NCBI GenBank assembly: GCA_031772625.1
Contig: CM062818.1
Span: 1,282,520,277 to 1,282,584,276 of the forward strand
Direction: 5' to 3'
DNA length: 64,000 nucleotides
Source of the DNA: Pinus tabuliformis
Taxonomy: Eukaryota; Streptophyta; Pinopsida; Pinales; Pinaceae
The first letter of the stretch is position 1, and every line of letters begins with the position of its first letter. The notes beneath the pieces are model-generated. The model searched no databases. It saw only the letters and a program-made list of their open reading frames with translations, and was not told where the DNA came from. A program made the position numbers and the translations under genes. This document shows positions 46,872 through 58,768 of the stretch, in pieces.

Positions 46872-48032
46872 CAGTGTTGCACACATCGCGATCGGGATTT
46901 AATCGGCGCCGGGAAAAAAGCGGAAAAAATCGTTAAAATCGGGAAAAAAATCGGAAAAAAGCGGGAAAAAATCGTTTGGCACAAAAATATTCATTTTTTT
47001 TCATTTTTTTTCAATTTTTTTAATATCTAAACCATCTACAACATAAAATAAATACATTGACACATAAATATGATAAAAAAACTAATATATAAGATGTTTA
47101 ATATCATTTCTAGCGCTAAAATCACACATAACATTGAATCATGTCCTGAATAGTAAGTCCCAACTCAGCCTCAAAATATCAACAAAAAATATGATAATGT
47201 ATCTCATCATGTCATAATGTCATATACAATAAAATGAAAGTCTAATCCTATTGATTTCCTCTGCCCCTCTTGCGAGAAAATGCCACAGCTTTCCCTTTCC
47301 CTCTAGATGTAGATGCTGGTGCCCGTGCAGGTGGAAATGGCAGTGGAGTCTGATGTGATCTAGACGTTGAAGAACTAGAAGTAGGAGCTATAGGAGGTAG
47401 ACCACGTCCTCTACTGGTGGCAGGGGTAGCCCGGGCAGGTGGTGTCACCTGGAAACATTACAATCTCCCAATCCTGAAATCCTGAAAAACTGATAAGTCT
47501 GCTGGATTTTAAATGAAATCTAAAATTCTACTTTCTCCATATGAAATCCAATGAGGCTGGAACCACTCTCAAACATCCTGAGTCATTTCATGGTAATGTT
47601 AAAAATTTAAGTAAAAGGATGAAAATGAAGATTAAGGAGAATGTCACTTTTACTTTAAGAATTTAACATTACCATGAATAGCATATCCATACTAGGGCCT
47701 AGACTTGATCATTAAGCTACCCCACTCAAAAATTATTTGTTTCTTTCAAAAAACATTGCATGAAAAAACCCAAAAAAAGTTATAAAACTATGCTGTCCTG
47801 ATCCCCCACGATTTTTTTGTTAAAAATCGCGCTTTTTTCGAAAAAATCGCGATTTTTTGAAAAAAGCGCGATTTTTTCAGTAAAAATCGGCAAAAAAAAA
47901 TTAGGCGATTTTTTCGTATAAAAATCGCGATTTGATCGGCAAGATGAAAAAATCGCGATTTTCCGATAAAATCGCGATTTTATCGCGATTTTCCGATAAA
48001 ATCGCGATTTTATCGCGATTTTAACAACACTG
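46872..48032. mobile_element. hAT2: non-autonomous hAT element
   Basis: 1161 bp between identical 8-base duplications GTTGAAAC (46864-46871 and 48033-48040). Termini are CAGTGTTGCACACATCGCGA on the left and, read inward, CAGTGTTGTTAAAATCGCGA on the right. It interrupts the RNase H frame of H. The right 230 bases hold seven TCGCGA motifs in an A/T-run context. The minus-strand frame 47448-47248 (Pro/Ser/Arg-rich with RGRG) has no recognisable domain. Confidence 0.92.
47810..48022. repeat. AAAATCGCGATTTT subterminal array of hAT2
   Basis: Repeated self-complementary units of AAAATCGCGATTTT type in both orientations, able to fold into many alternative hairpins. hAT transposases are known to bind short subterminal repeats, so these are candidate binding sites. 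Confidence 0.8.
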
Positions 48033-48609
48033 GTTGAAACAGTACCAGTTGTACTTTTCTGATCTACTGAACTTCCAGCTAATCTGTGTCAGTGAACCCA
48101 CTCAGCGTGATGTCATTGCCTCTGGTGTACAATAGCCCATGCTCGATTGTTCCTTGTATATACCTAAGAACATGTTTGGCTGCTGCCCAATGCGCCCTCT
48201 TAGGTTCCACCATGAACTGACTGAGGGTGTTGACAACGTAACAAATGTCTGGCCTGGTATTGACTAGATACATCAGGGACCCTATAAGTTGTATGTACAA
48301 GGTGGGATCAATGTCTTTATCTTCTGATGCATCAATCTTCTTCCAGTTGGTGGTCATTGGAGTAGCCATAGGTCTACAATCCTGCATCTTGAATCTCTTC
48401 AATATTTTTGTACCATATCTCTCTTGTCTAAGGAAGATCACACCCTTTTGTTACCAAACTTCCAACCCCAGGAAATAATGCATCTATCCCAAATTCTTCA
48501 TGTCGAATTCTATGACTAGGTTCTTCTTGCAGTCTTTGATGATCTTGGATGATACTGTCAGGAAAAGATCATCCACATATAGCACTAGGATTAGAGGCCC
48601 ATTCTCTAC

Positions 48610-49926
48610 GACGGCAGAATTTGCTCCTCCTAGCCACAGTGTCGATCCTTCCTGGCTGAGAAAGATGACCAGGCAATACGTATGTCTGATCTGCCCCTCT
48701 CAGCCTCTGCGCTGGCCCTCCTCCTGACTCGAAATGATGAAGCATGCCCTCTATGTCACTTATTCTCTGCTGCTTCTGCTCTAGAACGGCGTTGTCTCTC
48801 GAGACAGTTGCTACTGCTGCAAATTCTCCAAATGATAGTTGGTGCCTTCAATTCTCCTGTGATCTACAATCCTTTGATACCATGTTGAAATTTCTAAGTC
48901 TGACACGTTAGAAATCCCTATTGCATTATCTGGTTTAATTTCTCCTACTTGTTCATTCCATTAACAAGTTATTTATAAATATAAATACTAAAATAAAAAC
49001 AAATGCAGCCTTAACTCATATACAGATCAACAACTGAAATACTGAGACAAACACACAAGGGACACTATTATTTTTGGACAATCATACCCGAAAAAACCCA
49101 ATGCGGGAAAACCAGTGCAACAGCTCTGACGGTTTTATTATAATGTAGATTTTTTAGTACAACTAGGGTGCCAGAAATGGCTCACCCAACAGAGATTGTT
49201 ACTTGGTAGTAATGCCTCTTCTCGGAGACAGATATTCAACCTCTCAGCTCTAGTCTGCCCCACGAAAATCCTTCTAGCGCTTCCTCTTGGCCTTGCACCA
49301 ACCCTGCTAGCTTCAGCTCAGCTCTTGAAGCCTCTGCGTCAGCCTCCTGGCTCTCTGCATCAGCTCTCTGTCCCTCTGCGTCACCCACGCAGGCCCCTCA
49401 GCCTATGCGCAGTCCCCAGCTGCCTTTGCGTAGCTCCTGTTGCCTCTGCGTAGCTCTAACTGCCTCTGCGTCAGCCTCTTCGGTCATTGCGCTGACCTCT
49501 AGCAATATCCCTGCCTCTCTGCTGCAACAGACCACTAGCTCGAATTTTCTCAGCAAGCCTGGGCTCCAAAAAATTGAACTGACTGATCAATTTGATGTAT
49601 CTCCAACTGACCCTCAAGCCTCCTCTTATACTTTTCCTGTTGAGTCTTCAACGGCCGAGATTAAGTCTCTAATCAATGGCTAAGATTAGATTTGGCTTGA
49701 TCCATGTCATTTCAAACATTCTCACCAAGTTTTATATTAATACCCATTAATATTTTAATTTTTCTAAATTTAGACTTAGTAACCCCATTAAAAATATTAA
49801 TTATTTTAATATCTCTCCAACCGGATGGATTTCCCCAAACCATTTATGGGTCTTGGAGGTCTTATGTGCCTTAGCATCCACCAATTTTCATGGCTAGAGC
49901 ACATCCGATGTTACCACAAATCAACA
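48610..49926 (-). mobile_element. J: truncated gag-only type element (5' LTR and leader)
   Basis: The 5' LTR is 48883-49926 (minus-strand start TGTTGATTTGTGGTAACATC, end TTTCAACA), followed by a mutated primer site (complement TGGTATCAAAGG) and about 270 bases of leader matching the leader of A near 13985-14240. The gag, the 3' LTR and an adjoining piece of H RT are gone, which suggests one deletion starting inside J. Confidence 0.82.
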
Positions 49927-51585
49927 GGGTGCACCAATGAAGTCTTTTGCATCTCATAAAATCTGTCGGAGTTCTCGGCTCGTTCTTCCACCGGTAGTAG
50001 GCACATCTATCAGCTCATCCTCTTCCTGAGATTCCTCCTGTTCTGAAGCTTTGTCTTCAAGAGAATTTCTAGTACTAGTTTCCGCTAGTTGAACTAGTTT
50101 GACCAACGGTTCGTCTTTCGACTACTCCTCGAAAGGCATTTCTCGGGATTTCCTGAAAGCTCTATCCTCCATGAACTTTACATCCCGTCGAACTACTACC
50201 TTCCTACTCCCTGGAAGATAGACTCTATATGCCTTAGCATTCTCACTATATCCCACAAGATATCCTTTCTCAGCAGTTTGATCTAATTTCTTTCTCTTCT
50301 CTTCGGGTATATGGCAATATGCTAAACTCCCAAATATCTTGAAATGACTGACTTCAAGTGTCTTCCCGATGAAGACCTCCTCCGGAGTGATTTTGCCCAA
50401 TGCCTTGTGAGGAATCCTATTCTGGACATAAACTGTCGTGCTGCATGCTTCTGCCCACAGGAATTTAGGCATATCCTGATCATACAACATTGCCCTTGTT
50501 GCTTCCACAATAGTCCTATTTTTCCCTTCTGCTACTCCAGTCTTCTCCGGATTGTAGGGAGTTGTCCACTCTCTTCTGATGCCTTCCTTAGCACAAAAAT
50601 TGGTGAAGTCCTTGTCAACATACTTTCCACCATTGTCTGAGAGCAACATTTTTATCTTCTTTCCCGTCAGATTCTCCACTAGAGCTTTGAACTCTTTGAA
50701 TCGACTGAAGGTTTTCAGAAAGTAGATCCAAGCCTTCCTGGAATGGTCATCGATGAAGGTGACGAAGTATTCGGCACCACTAAGAGCTTTTATGGACATC
50801 GGTCCGCAGATGTCTAAGTGTATCAATCCTAGCACACTCTTAGCCCTATTGTTACTTATGGAAAACACTACTTTTGCATACTTGCCCAGAGCGCACCCTC
50901 TGCATACATCATCTCGTTCAGTACTTAGTTCCGGAACCCCTGATATCGTTTTCCTGAGAATTCTCAAAGCCCCATAGTGTAAGTGTCCCATCCTCCTGTG
51001 CCATAGTTCATTCAAATCTTTGTCTCCATTACTACCTATCAGTGCCATTGGTGATTCTAGCTGCAACCTGTACAACTTGTTACTTTTGATTCCAATCTAG
51101 GCCTTCTTTTTCCAACTCGGGTGTTTGACATATACTTTCTCCTTAATGAAAAAAACATCATAGCCCTTGTTCTGAAGTTCAGATACGAAAAGTAAGTTCA
51201 TCCCCAATCCTGGCACATGCAACACATTGGTTTCTTGACGCTACTCTCCTGCTTTGAAAAACTATAGTACCTCTTCCTACTGGAGTATACTTTGCCTTAT
51301 TTCCCATGGTGATCTGAAAATTCATTCTTTCTTCCTAATAATCTGAAAAACATTCTCAGATTCCTGTCATATGCCAGGAAGCTCCATTGTCTAGATACCA
51401 AACCTCCGAGGAGGCAGAGCATGCTACGCAAGTGACTTCTTCTTCCAATCTGGAAGCTAACATAGAATAATCGTAATTTATGTCCCTTGTGCATTCTTTT
51501 GGAAATTTGAGCGAGGCCTCTGCATCATGCTCTTGACCCATAATTGATTTTCCTCTCCTGTTGTCGGATCTCTGCTCTAATACCA

Positions 51586-52523
51586 TGTGAAAATTTCTAA
51601 ACTGAAATTCTACTACTACAGCAACTGATTTATTTTACCTACTTATTATTCACAATAAGTTATTTACAAAATTCCTTCAGTAAATATTAAAATAAATTCT
51701 ACTGCAGTTATCACACAATTACCCAGAGAAAAAATACATGCACAAGAACCAATCACATCAACACAGTTATTTTTGGACAATTGTCCCCGGAAAAACCCAA
51801 TGTGGGAAAACCAGTGGAGCAGATGAGGGCTTTATTAATCTTCAACAGCAATTGCTTTTACAAAGAATGATTTTACAGAGAAACTAAAAGAAAACACTTG
51901 AGACTTTCCCTTTGAGACCTTCTGACACTTTGGAGACCCTGCTCCCACTTCTGCGTCACTCTGCGTGGCCCAGCGTGGCTCTGAGTGGCTCTGCATCAGC
52001 CTGTGTAGGCTCTGCGTCTCTCCTCTAGACTACGTCTCCCTTTGCGCTATCTCCCATTGTCCCTGCGTCACCTCCTCTCTCATTGCCTGCTGTTGATGCC
52101 CTCCTCTTCCTCCACCCTGCAACTCTCCCTCTGAAATCGATCTCCTCTACTTGAGAATCGATTTTCCTTGAGATACTGAGTATCTGTCGGTGTGTCTCCA
52201 AATGATCCTCAAGTCTTCTCTTATACTTTTCATGTTGACGAATCAATGGCCGAGATTAAGTCCCTAATCAACGGCTAAGATTAAAACAGACTTGATCCTC
52301 GTCTCTTAGAAGCTTCTCACCCTTATCTTTATTAATACCCATTAATATTTTTATTTTCCTAAGTTTAGACTTAGGAACCCATTAAAAATATTAATTATTT
52401 TAATAACTCTTCATCTGGGTGGAATTTCTCAAAATGATATTTGGGTCTTGGAAATCTCATGTGCCTTAGCCGCTCCCCCAAATTTCAAGGCTAGAGCACA
52501 TCCGATGCTACCAAAAATCAACA
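51586..52523 (-). repeat. H 5' LTR
   Basis: 938 bp partner of 45269-46209. Hairpin near 52355. Confidence 0.92.
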
Positions 52524-53300
52524 GTTTACTCTGGTGTGGAGGGTCACAAGGCCTCAGATGTGCAAAGATTTCTATGGTAAGGTCACGCCCTAGAAGAGGT
52601 TGAATTAGCCTCAGACTTGGAACAATGACAGCGGATATCTTCAAGTAAAGAGATAAGGTCAAAGGACAGTGTGGAGGCCTTGTTTGGAGGTGTAGATTAG
52701 TCATTGAGGTGGATTATTGAAGTTTGTTCACAAAGGAGTGTTGAACAATAAGGGCAAGGAATTGATTGCACAGTGAACTCAAGGGGCATATTCACTGTGA
52801 GAAGCTAAGTGTTTTGGGGCTGAATATGCTAAGTATTTGAAGGAGCAAATACTCTATGAGCAGCTAGTGGATAGAGGAGTATAAGAAGGTATTCCTCTGT
52901 GGTCATTGGAGGCAAAGGGAAGCCAAGTGTTAGTGACAAAAGAGGACTGAAAGCACTGTTGTGCAAGGGCATCTTCAGCAAGTTGGTCATTTTTGTCAGT
53001 GTTATCTTGGGTATATTGACAATCAAAAGTAGTTGACTTCATGCCCTAGTGTATATTGTGTATACTAGTGTCTTGTATTAGGGCTTTGTAAGGGCCATGA
53101 TCCCTGGTATGGGAGCCCTATGTTTGTTTTATTAAAGGAATAATAAAAGCAAGTTTTGGGTCAAATATTTGTCTTGTGTACATTGTTGATTCACAATTGT
53201 TACATTTTTGTTGTGCAAAGCGCTTGAAGTTGTACATTTCAGTGTATTTATGATAGTGATTAGACATAGACCTGATCTCAAGTACTAGGAAAAACCAACA
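52524..53300 (+). repeat. Y 5' LTR, third segment
   Basis: Continues the Y LTR to AAAACCAACA at 53300. It contains ATTAAAGGAATAATAAAAGC, a polyadenylation-type signal, near 53130. The part to about 53000 is matched by 63530-64000. Confidence 0.85.
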
Positions 53301-53312
53301 TGGTATCAAAGC
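53301..53312 (+). other. Y primer-binding site
   Basis: TGGTATCAAAGC, one base from the initiator-Met consensus. Confidence 0.85.
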
Positions 53313-53395
53313 TACTTTGAAGGGACAGCTAAATCAAAGTGTGCACAGGGAACAACTCAAGAGGGAGCTAGTTGCCTTGTTGAAGGATTAAAGAC

Positions 53396-54700
53396 ATGGC
53401 GAAGTTGGTTACTAGTCTGAGATATGAGGGCAGGTTGGAAGGGTTGTCCAACTATAGTCCTTGGAAGGAAAGGATCAGGTTGGTCTTGTTGGTGAACAAG
53501 ATATGGGAATTTGCTAACAAGGAGATTCAAAAACCAACAGATCCCAAGGAGTTGGAAGTATTTGAAGAGTTGGATGCAAAGGCTAAGTTGATCATCCTAG
53601 ATGGTGTAAAAGATCACTTAATACCTCATCTGACCGGGAAGAACATTGCACGTGAGATGTGGAAGGCTCTTTAGGACTTCTTCCAGAATAAGAACGAGAA
53701 TCAGTTATTGGTATTGAGAGAGAAGCTCGAGAACACCAAGATGATGTATGATGGTGTGGCTCTGTATATGACGAGGATTTCTCAAGTTCATGATGAGCTA
53801 GCTACCATTGGAGATAACATTCTCGATTTTGAGTTAGTGAGGATTGCCCTGAAGGGCTTCTCCAAGGAATGGAAGCCATTTATCAAAGGCATAGTTGCTC
53901 GAGATAAGTTGCCAGAATGGAACAAGTTATGGGACGACTTCATCCAAGAGGAACTGCGAGATGAAAATCTCCATAAGAAGAAGTTTGATGGAGAGAACAT
54001 GGCTCTTGCAAGAAAGATGAGGGGAAAAGAGAAGAAGGACTTCAATAAGGTGAAATGTTACACATGTGGTGAGGATGGTCATTATGCAAGTAAGTGTTTG
54101 CGTCGGAAGAAGGGAGATAATGAGAAGAATAAGGAGATAGCAATGGATGCTACATCTTCTGCTGAGTTGGATGACTTCTCAAGAAGGTTTGAGGAATACT
54201 TTGCTTTGGTTTCTCATTTCTCTGAGGGCACCATTAATGAGGGTGCATGGTTCATTAATAGTGGAGCATTGAAGCATATGACAGGATCATGGGAAATTTT
54301 TTAGACTCTAACTAAATGGGACTCGAAATTGCACGCGGAGGTTGGCGATGAGAGTCAGAAGACTGTCAGAGGGTCAGGTATGGTGCCATTCAAGATGGAC
54401 TCAGGTGGGTTGTTGATATGATTCTAGGATGTAATGTGGATATCGGAACTCAAGTGTAGCATGTTGTTTGTCTCAATGATTGAGATGAAGGGGTTTGAGG
54501 TGATATTCTGAGATGGGAAGGCAATACTCAGGCCCAGAGGCTCCAACTCTAATGGAGCAGTTATTGGAGTTAGGGAGAGTGGTCTATAAAGGTTGACGGG
54601 CAAGCTTATAGATCAAAGGAAGAAGCAGATTCTTGAGACTCAGAGGGAGTCGAGTTCGAGGGAGAGTTTGTAGGTTTAGTGGGAGAATTCACAACCCAAG
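53396..54700 (+). pseudogene. gag: Y gag with attached protease remnant
   Basis: ATG at 53396 (MAKLVTSLRYEGRLEGLSNY). One frame continues to 54304 with a single internal TAG at 53672. The UBN2-type core includes ILDGVKDHLIPHLTGKNIAR, then ELVRIALKGFSKEWKPFI. The knuckle CYTCGEDGHYASKC lies near 54060-54100. The frame passes straight into GAWFINSGALKHMTG, the protease start, where the catalytic Asp of the family DSG is Asn (54257-54259). After a TAG at 54302 the reading goes on (LTKWDSKLHAEVGDESQKTV) and reaches a pre-integrase scrap near 54580 (LTGKLIDQRKKQILETQ). No integrase core, RT or RNase H follows. Confidence 0.88.
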
Positions 54701-54936
54701 AAGAGTGCATGGTCAATGGGGAGTAGGGAGACTTCTACAGTTGGCAAGAAGGAACCATGGAATGGGTTGAAGGCCTGTCATGAGAAGAAGCGAGAGGCTT
54801 TTGGTGGCAGGGACACTTTTGAGGAACATGTTGTTCATACTTCAGGGTACGTTGTAGTGTTGGATGCCAAAGATTGGGATTGTGTACCTAACGACTTACT
54901 TCTGAGGAATGGAACCACCTCACTCACTAAGAGGGA
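54701..54936 (+). other. Y 3' internal end and purine tract
   Basis: Short open frames without a recognised domain; a repeated ...GGTGGCAGGGACACTTTTGA segment may be residual pol. It ends CTCACTAAGAGGGA, a purine tract like that of the other elements, directly before the 3' LTR. Confidence 0.55.
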
Positions 54937-54960
54937 TGTTGAAAAGTATAGCTTGGGAGG
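54937..54960 (+). repeat. Y 3' LTR, first segment
   Basis: The 24 bases before the V insertion match 33623-33646 with one difference. Confidence 0.75.
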
Positions 54961-57900
54961 TGTTGACCACTACGTGTCAATGACCCATAGCAGTACATCC
55001 CCTTTTTTCGCAAAAGGGATAACGCCTGATCGATGTGTCCGTGTCGTCCAGCTATCATCATCAACCTGACTTTCAAGATGTTATGTAAACCCATTCTACA
55101 TGTGTATAATGTAAATAATCTCTGCAAACCCGTGTCATGTATGTAATGACCTGAGTAAACCTACCTTTCTAATGACGATCTCCATTCTAGGAGGTTTTTC
55201 GTCTCACCGATTCATTTTTGAATAATCGGCAGAGTTTTTCCCTCCAGTCTTACCCCAAAGCTGGAATGGATTTTGTCGCTAAGATCTTAAGCGAGTCCTA
55301 GTGTTCTAGATTGAGTCTATGTAAAAGTATTTTGGGAATAATCCTAACTATTTGGTTAGAATATTTTATTACAAATTGCTTGGTCTGTTGGATTATAGTT
55401 GTGTCGCAGAAATGGGTAGTATGTTAAGGTCTGTAACAAATGGGTTTTCCCCCTTTATGATGTAAAAATATGTAAATCATGATGTAAAATGTCTAGTGCA
55501 TGATCCCTCATAATTAGAAAACCATGGATAAACATTTGAGGGTTGGAAAATAATTTATCCCCTCATAGATTAATTAATTAAATTTTCAGACCCAAAATTA
55601 ATTAATATTCTAAGCAAGAAATTTAATTATTTCTAAGTATTAAGTAAATTTAAATTCTCCAAAGGAAATATTCGTCTGTCCTAAAAAATTAAATTTTCGG
55701 AGGTCCCAGGACTAAAGTAAATTAATTATTTTGATCAATTTTAAACCTTTGATCCCCGGGGTCAAGTCAAAATCAAATTTTTTGAAAAATTAACTCAAAA
55801 ATAGAATTTTTGAGTTAATTAGAATGCATTTAAACAAAAAAATCGATTTTCCTCAAAAATAAAATATTTTGACAAATGAGATTAAAAGAAATTTTGATCT
55901 TCATCAACGATCGAGATTACTTTGACAAGGATCACTTGAACTAGCCATTGGATGATTTATCTTTAAATAAGAGGCCATTTGTCAGTTGATCTATCCGATC
56001 TTTGAATCATGTACTAAGCTCTCAAGCTCTCTTTTCTATTTTCTGGAATAAATGCAAAAATCTTTGGGGTTTCAGATTGCGATGGTGCTCCTCTTCATTA
56101 ATATATGGTAACATTGTTTTGATTTTTGCTTAATATTATGTGAAAACTATCAATCAATGGCTCTCTTAGAACAATCTGAATACAGGTATCTTATTCAGTT
56201 TGTTGGATCTAGGGTAACATTTTTATTTTGATTGAATTAGCAAGTATCTCTATTTCTTCATAATTTTATTGTCATTCTATTTTTCTACTTGGTTTGATGG
56301 TTGATCTAGTGTTTGCAGGAGATCTCTATGGTTTTCATTGAGCATTTGGGGATAGTCCTCGGTTGGACCAACCAACTTTCAACATATTTTCTTGAAGAGC
56401 CTACCTCATACAAACTTTAGGATTTATCTAATGATAAAAAAACATTGCAGGGTGTTTTTGCTAGTACCTCTCTAAAAAAACAAAATTTATCTTTTATATT
56501 TTGTAGAAAATTTGATAGATCTGGCTAGTAAGAGCCTTAGATTATCAAAGTTGGGAGCGGAGTTGGACTCATACTCCACAGATCTGACAGATCTGCAAAT
56601 TATTTGTATAAATCTATTATTTACTTGTATAGATCTGAAATTTTGTAACATAATTTTGAATTTTAACACTTGAGTTTTTGGGATTTTCTCTATTTTTGTA
56701 CATATTGGGTATTGGGTTTTTCTCTTTTCACTTGTGCAGGAATAGATCTAGGAAATCAGCCAAGGAAATCTTCAGATCTGAGCCAGATCTAGACCCTAGA
56801 AGGGCAAAATCTGGGCTCAAAGGTTGTTTGCAGGAATAGCTCTGAGAAATCAGCCAAGAAAATCTTCAGATCTGAGCCAAATCTAGACCCTGGTGGGCAA
56901 GATCTGGGCTCAAAGATTTTTCTAGGACTGATTTTGTTCTCATAGGTAGCCATTTCTTCAAAAGGTATCTTAACAAGGAGGGCAGTCACCTTCAAGGCCT
57001 CAAGGCCTAGTGGTTTGGTCCCTAACCTCTCTTCATCTCACTGTCTTATTACAGTCATCTAACAAGTTGCATAACAGTGGTAAAGGACTTACTTATTTGA
57101 CATAAAATCAATCACTAAAGTGCCTATTACACTCACTAGGCATTCATGAATGTCACTATTTAAAAAAAGCAGCTAAAGTCTGATTTGCTTATGGCCTTGG
57201 GTAACTTCATCTTAAGTGAAAGAAACAGGGGAATTCTGGGTTTGTTTGGCATTCAATACCTTACTGTGTTCATAATTTGCTCACTGCTGTTATAAAATTT
57301 CTTATTTTTCTCATGGTAATTGGGATACAAGTCATATAAGGGTTCTTGGCATATGAATTATCTTCTGCTGTAATAAATTTATTTGCTGCTCCTTTTTCAC
57401 TGAAGCACAAATAGCTTGCTGCTGTCTTCAAGTCACTGGGTTATGTCATTTTCCAAATACTTTGTTGTAAGTGCTTCTCATTTGCTCCTAAGAATATAGG
57501 CATTTGATAAGAGGTATTTCTGACCTGTTTGATAGCCTTGATATAAAATTTTCATCTGGGCTCTAAGTCTAGCACCTGGAGTATAACTATGACTCTTAAC
57601 CAACATTGGTGATTGCGTCCCTCTTACACACTGGCATTCATTTTCTCACTGTTTGCATTTTTTATAAAGAGCTATAATTAAGACTGTTCTGGGCACATTT
57701 TTCATTGGCAAACTTACTAATTCTTCTTTGCTGTCCCAGGGACTGATTTATGATAGCATAAAGAAATTTCATTGTGCCTTGCTCTATAACCATTGCTCAC
57801 TGCTATCTTATTTGTTGATCATACCTTAGAAATATCTAGCTAAGCATTGGTGGTTTGCTGAAGTAGACTAAGAGCAAGTACTACTCTTATTGCAGCTTTG

Positions 57901-58768
57901 GATCATTATCATGTGCATATCATATTGGATGAGCTGATTGCTTTGGGACTGACTTGTTTTTTCTGGGATTGCTTTTCATACTCTCTGTCATTATTAGTAA
58001 TCTCATCTTGCTGGTGCGTCATAGTAGATTTGTAATTTGCATTTGCTCTGTCTGCAAGTTCTATTATTTGTGCTTCTAACTGATCTATCTTAAGTAAAAA
58101 TCGTTCTAAAAAGCATATAACCAAGGGCAGCATTGATTTATTGATTCTGACTGTAAGTGGTTCCATTTCACTGCCTTTCTGTGCTTACTTTAGTATGCTT
58201 AATAAATCTTTAAGATTTTTTTGACTAATCTCACAAGATAGCTTTCATTGCTAATATTGCTTCATTGATACAATCTTAAATCGCTTTATGAGTTGACAAT
58301 TTTTTGTATGAGTCATTCTGATTGCAAGATTGGATAATTGATTTGTTTTGGAGCAGCGAAGTGTAATTGGCACTCATCTTGTTTTAAGTTTCCTTAAGCA
58401 GCATTTATTATCCTATGACTTGATACTCCATTTATTCTACAAGTTTATTTCTCTGAGCATTGTAATTGAAAGGCACTGGTCTTATAACGTTAAATCTAAA
58501 TTGTCTAATCTAATTGAATATCCTAAAAGCATTGCTCAATCAACCTCGCTTGCATCTAATTTAAGTCAAGTTAATAAGATAATTCTCAGTGCATCTCCTA
58601 GAACTTGTTATCTCCCAACAAGTTTTCCTTCATCATCCATCTTTCAGCCCCTAGGGACTACCCCCCTTAGCTTGCCTAGGAGATAGCTAGAACGGAGTGG
58701 GCAAGGATTAGAGTGACAGCCCTTGCCCTGAGCGTTGTGGCCCTTGGTGTACACTTTGGGCGACAACA
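54961..58768 (+). mobile_element. V: 3.8 kb insertion, probable giant solo LTR or LARD-like element
   Basis: Begins TGTTGACCACTACG and ends GGGCGACAACA, i.e. TG...CA. It is flanked by GGAGG (54956-54960) and GGGGG (58769-58773), where the intact Y LTR reads GGGAGGTACTCCC. No open frame of note, and no internal pair of LTRs, primer site or purine tract found. The proximal third is AT-rich, with a possible TATA-like TTTAAATAAGAGG near 55963. Orientation is not certain. Confidence 0.6.
56737..56915 (+). repeat. 94-bp tandem duplication in V
   Basis: Two copies begin CAGGAATAG at 56737 and 56831 and share AATCTTCAGATCTGAGCCA and GATCTGGGCTCAAAG-type blocks. Confidence 0.88.

Larger units (their letters stand above)
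46462..51586 (-). pseudogene. pol: H pol: protease-integrase-RT-RNase H, no gag
   Basis: Minus strand. An ATG across the LTR/primer-site junction (51586-51584) opens a 76-codon frame that reaches WYLDNGASWHMTG, the protease motif, with Asn in place of Ser. From 51075 to 50122 an open frame carries ELWHRRMGHLHYGAL, CRGC and the integrase core (SDNGGKY near 50636, GVAEGKN 35 residues on). RT resumes at about 48609 with VLYVDDLF (YVDD at 48568-48579) and continues to FTDTD at 48079. RNase H continues beyond hAT2 (SSAEAEYMAA near 46810) and stops after KKPFQ at 46462. About 600 bases of N-terminal RT, present in P1, are missing. Confidence 0.9.
45269..52523 (-). mobile_element. H: pol-only Copia element with hAT2 and J nested
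   Basis: LTRs at 45269-46209 and 51586-52523 with perfect GTTTA duplications (45264-45268, 52524-52528). Primer site TGGTATTAGAGC (complement of 51574-51585) and purine tract complement CTCCCTCTTAGC (46210-46221). As in P1 there is no Gag region: about 200 bases separate the primer site from the protease motif. Integrase is nearly intact; RT has lost its N-terminal half around the J insertion; RNase H is split by hAT2. Confidence 0.92.

Noticed and set aside
47248..47448. Arg/Gly- and Pro-rich 66-codon frame as a hAT2 gene
   Set aside because: Low-complexity sequence without a BED finger, catalytic or dimerisation motif; mentioned with hAT2 but not called a gene.
49405..49683. Open frames across the J and G LTRs (also 59059-59448, 62157-62702)
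   Set aside because: They occur in several LTR copies in different frames and follow base composition; no domain or start context is conserved.
54961..58768. V as a DNA transposon because of TGTTG...CAACA ends
   Set aside because: The inverted match is only about five bases and the duplication is 5 bp, as expected for LTR ends; no transposase frame is seen.
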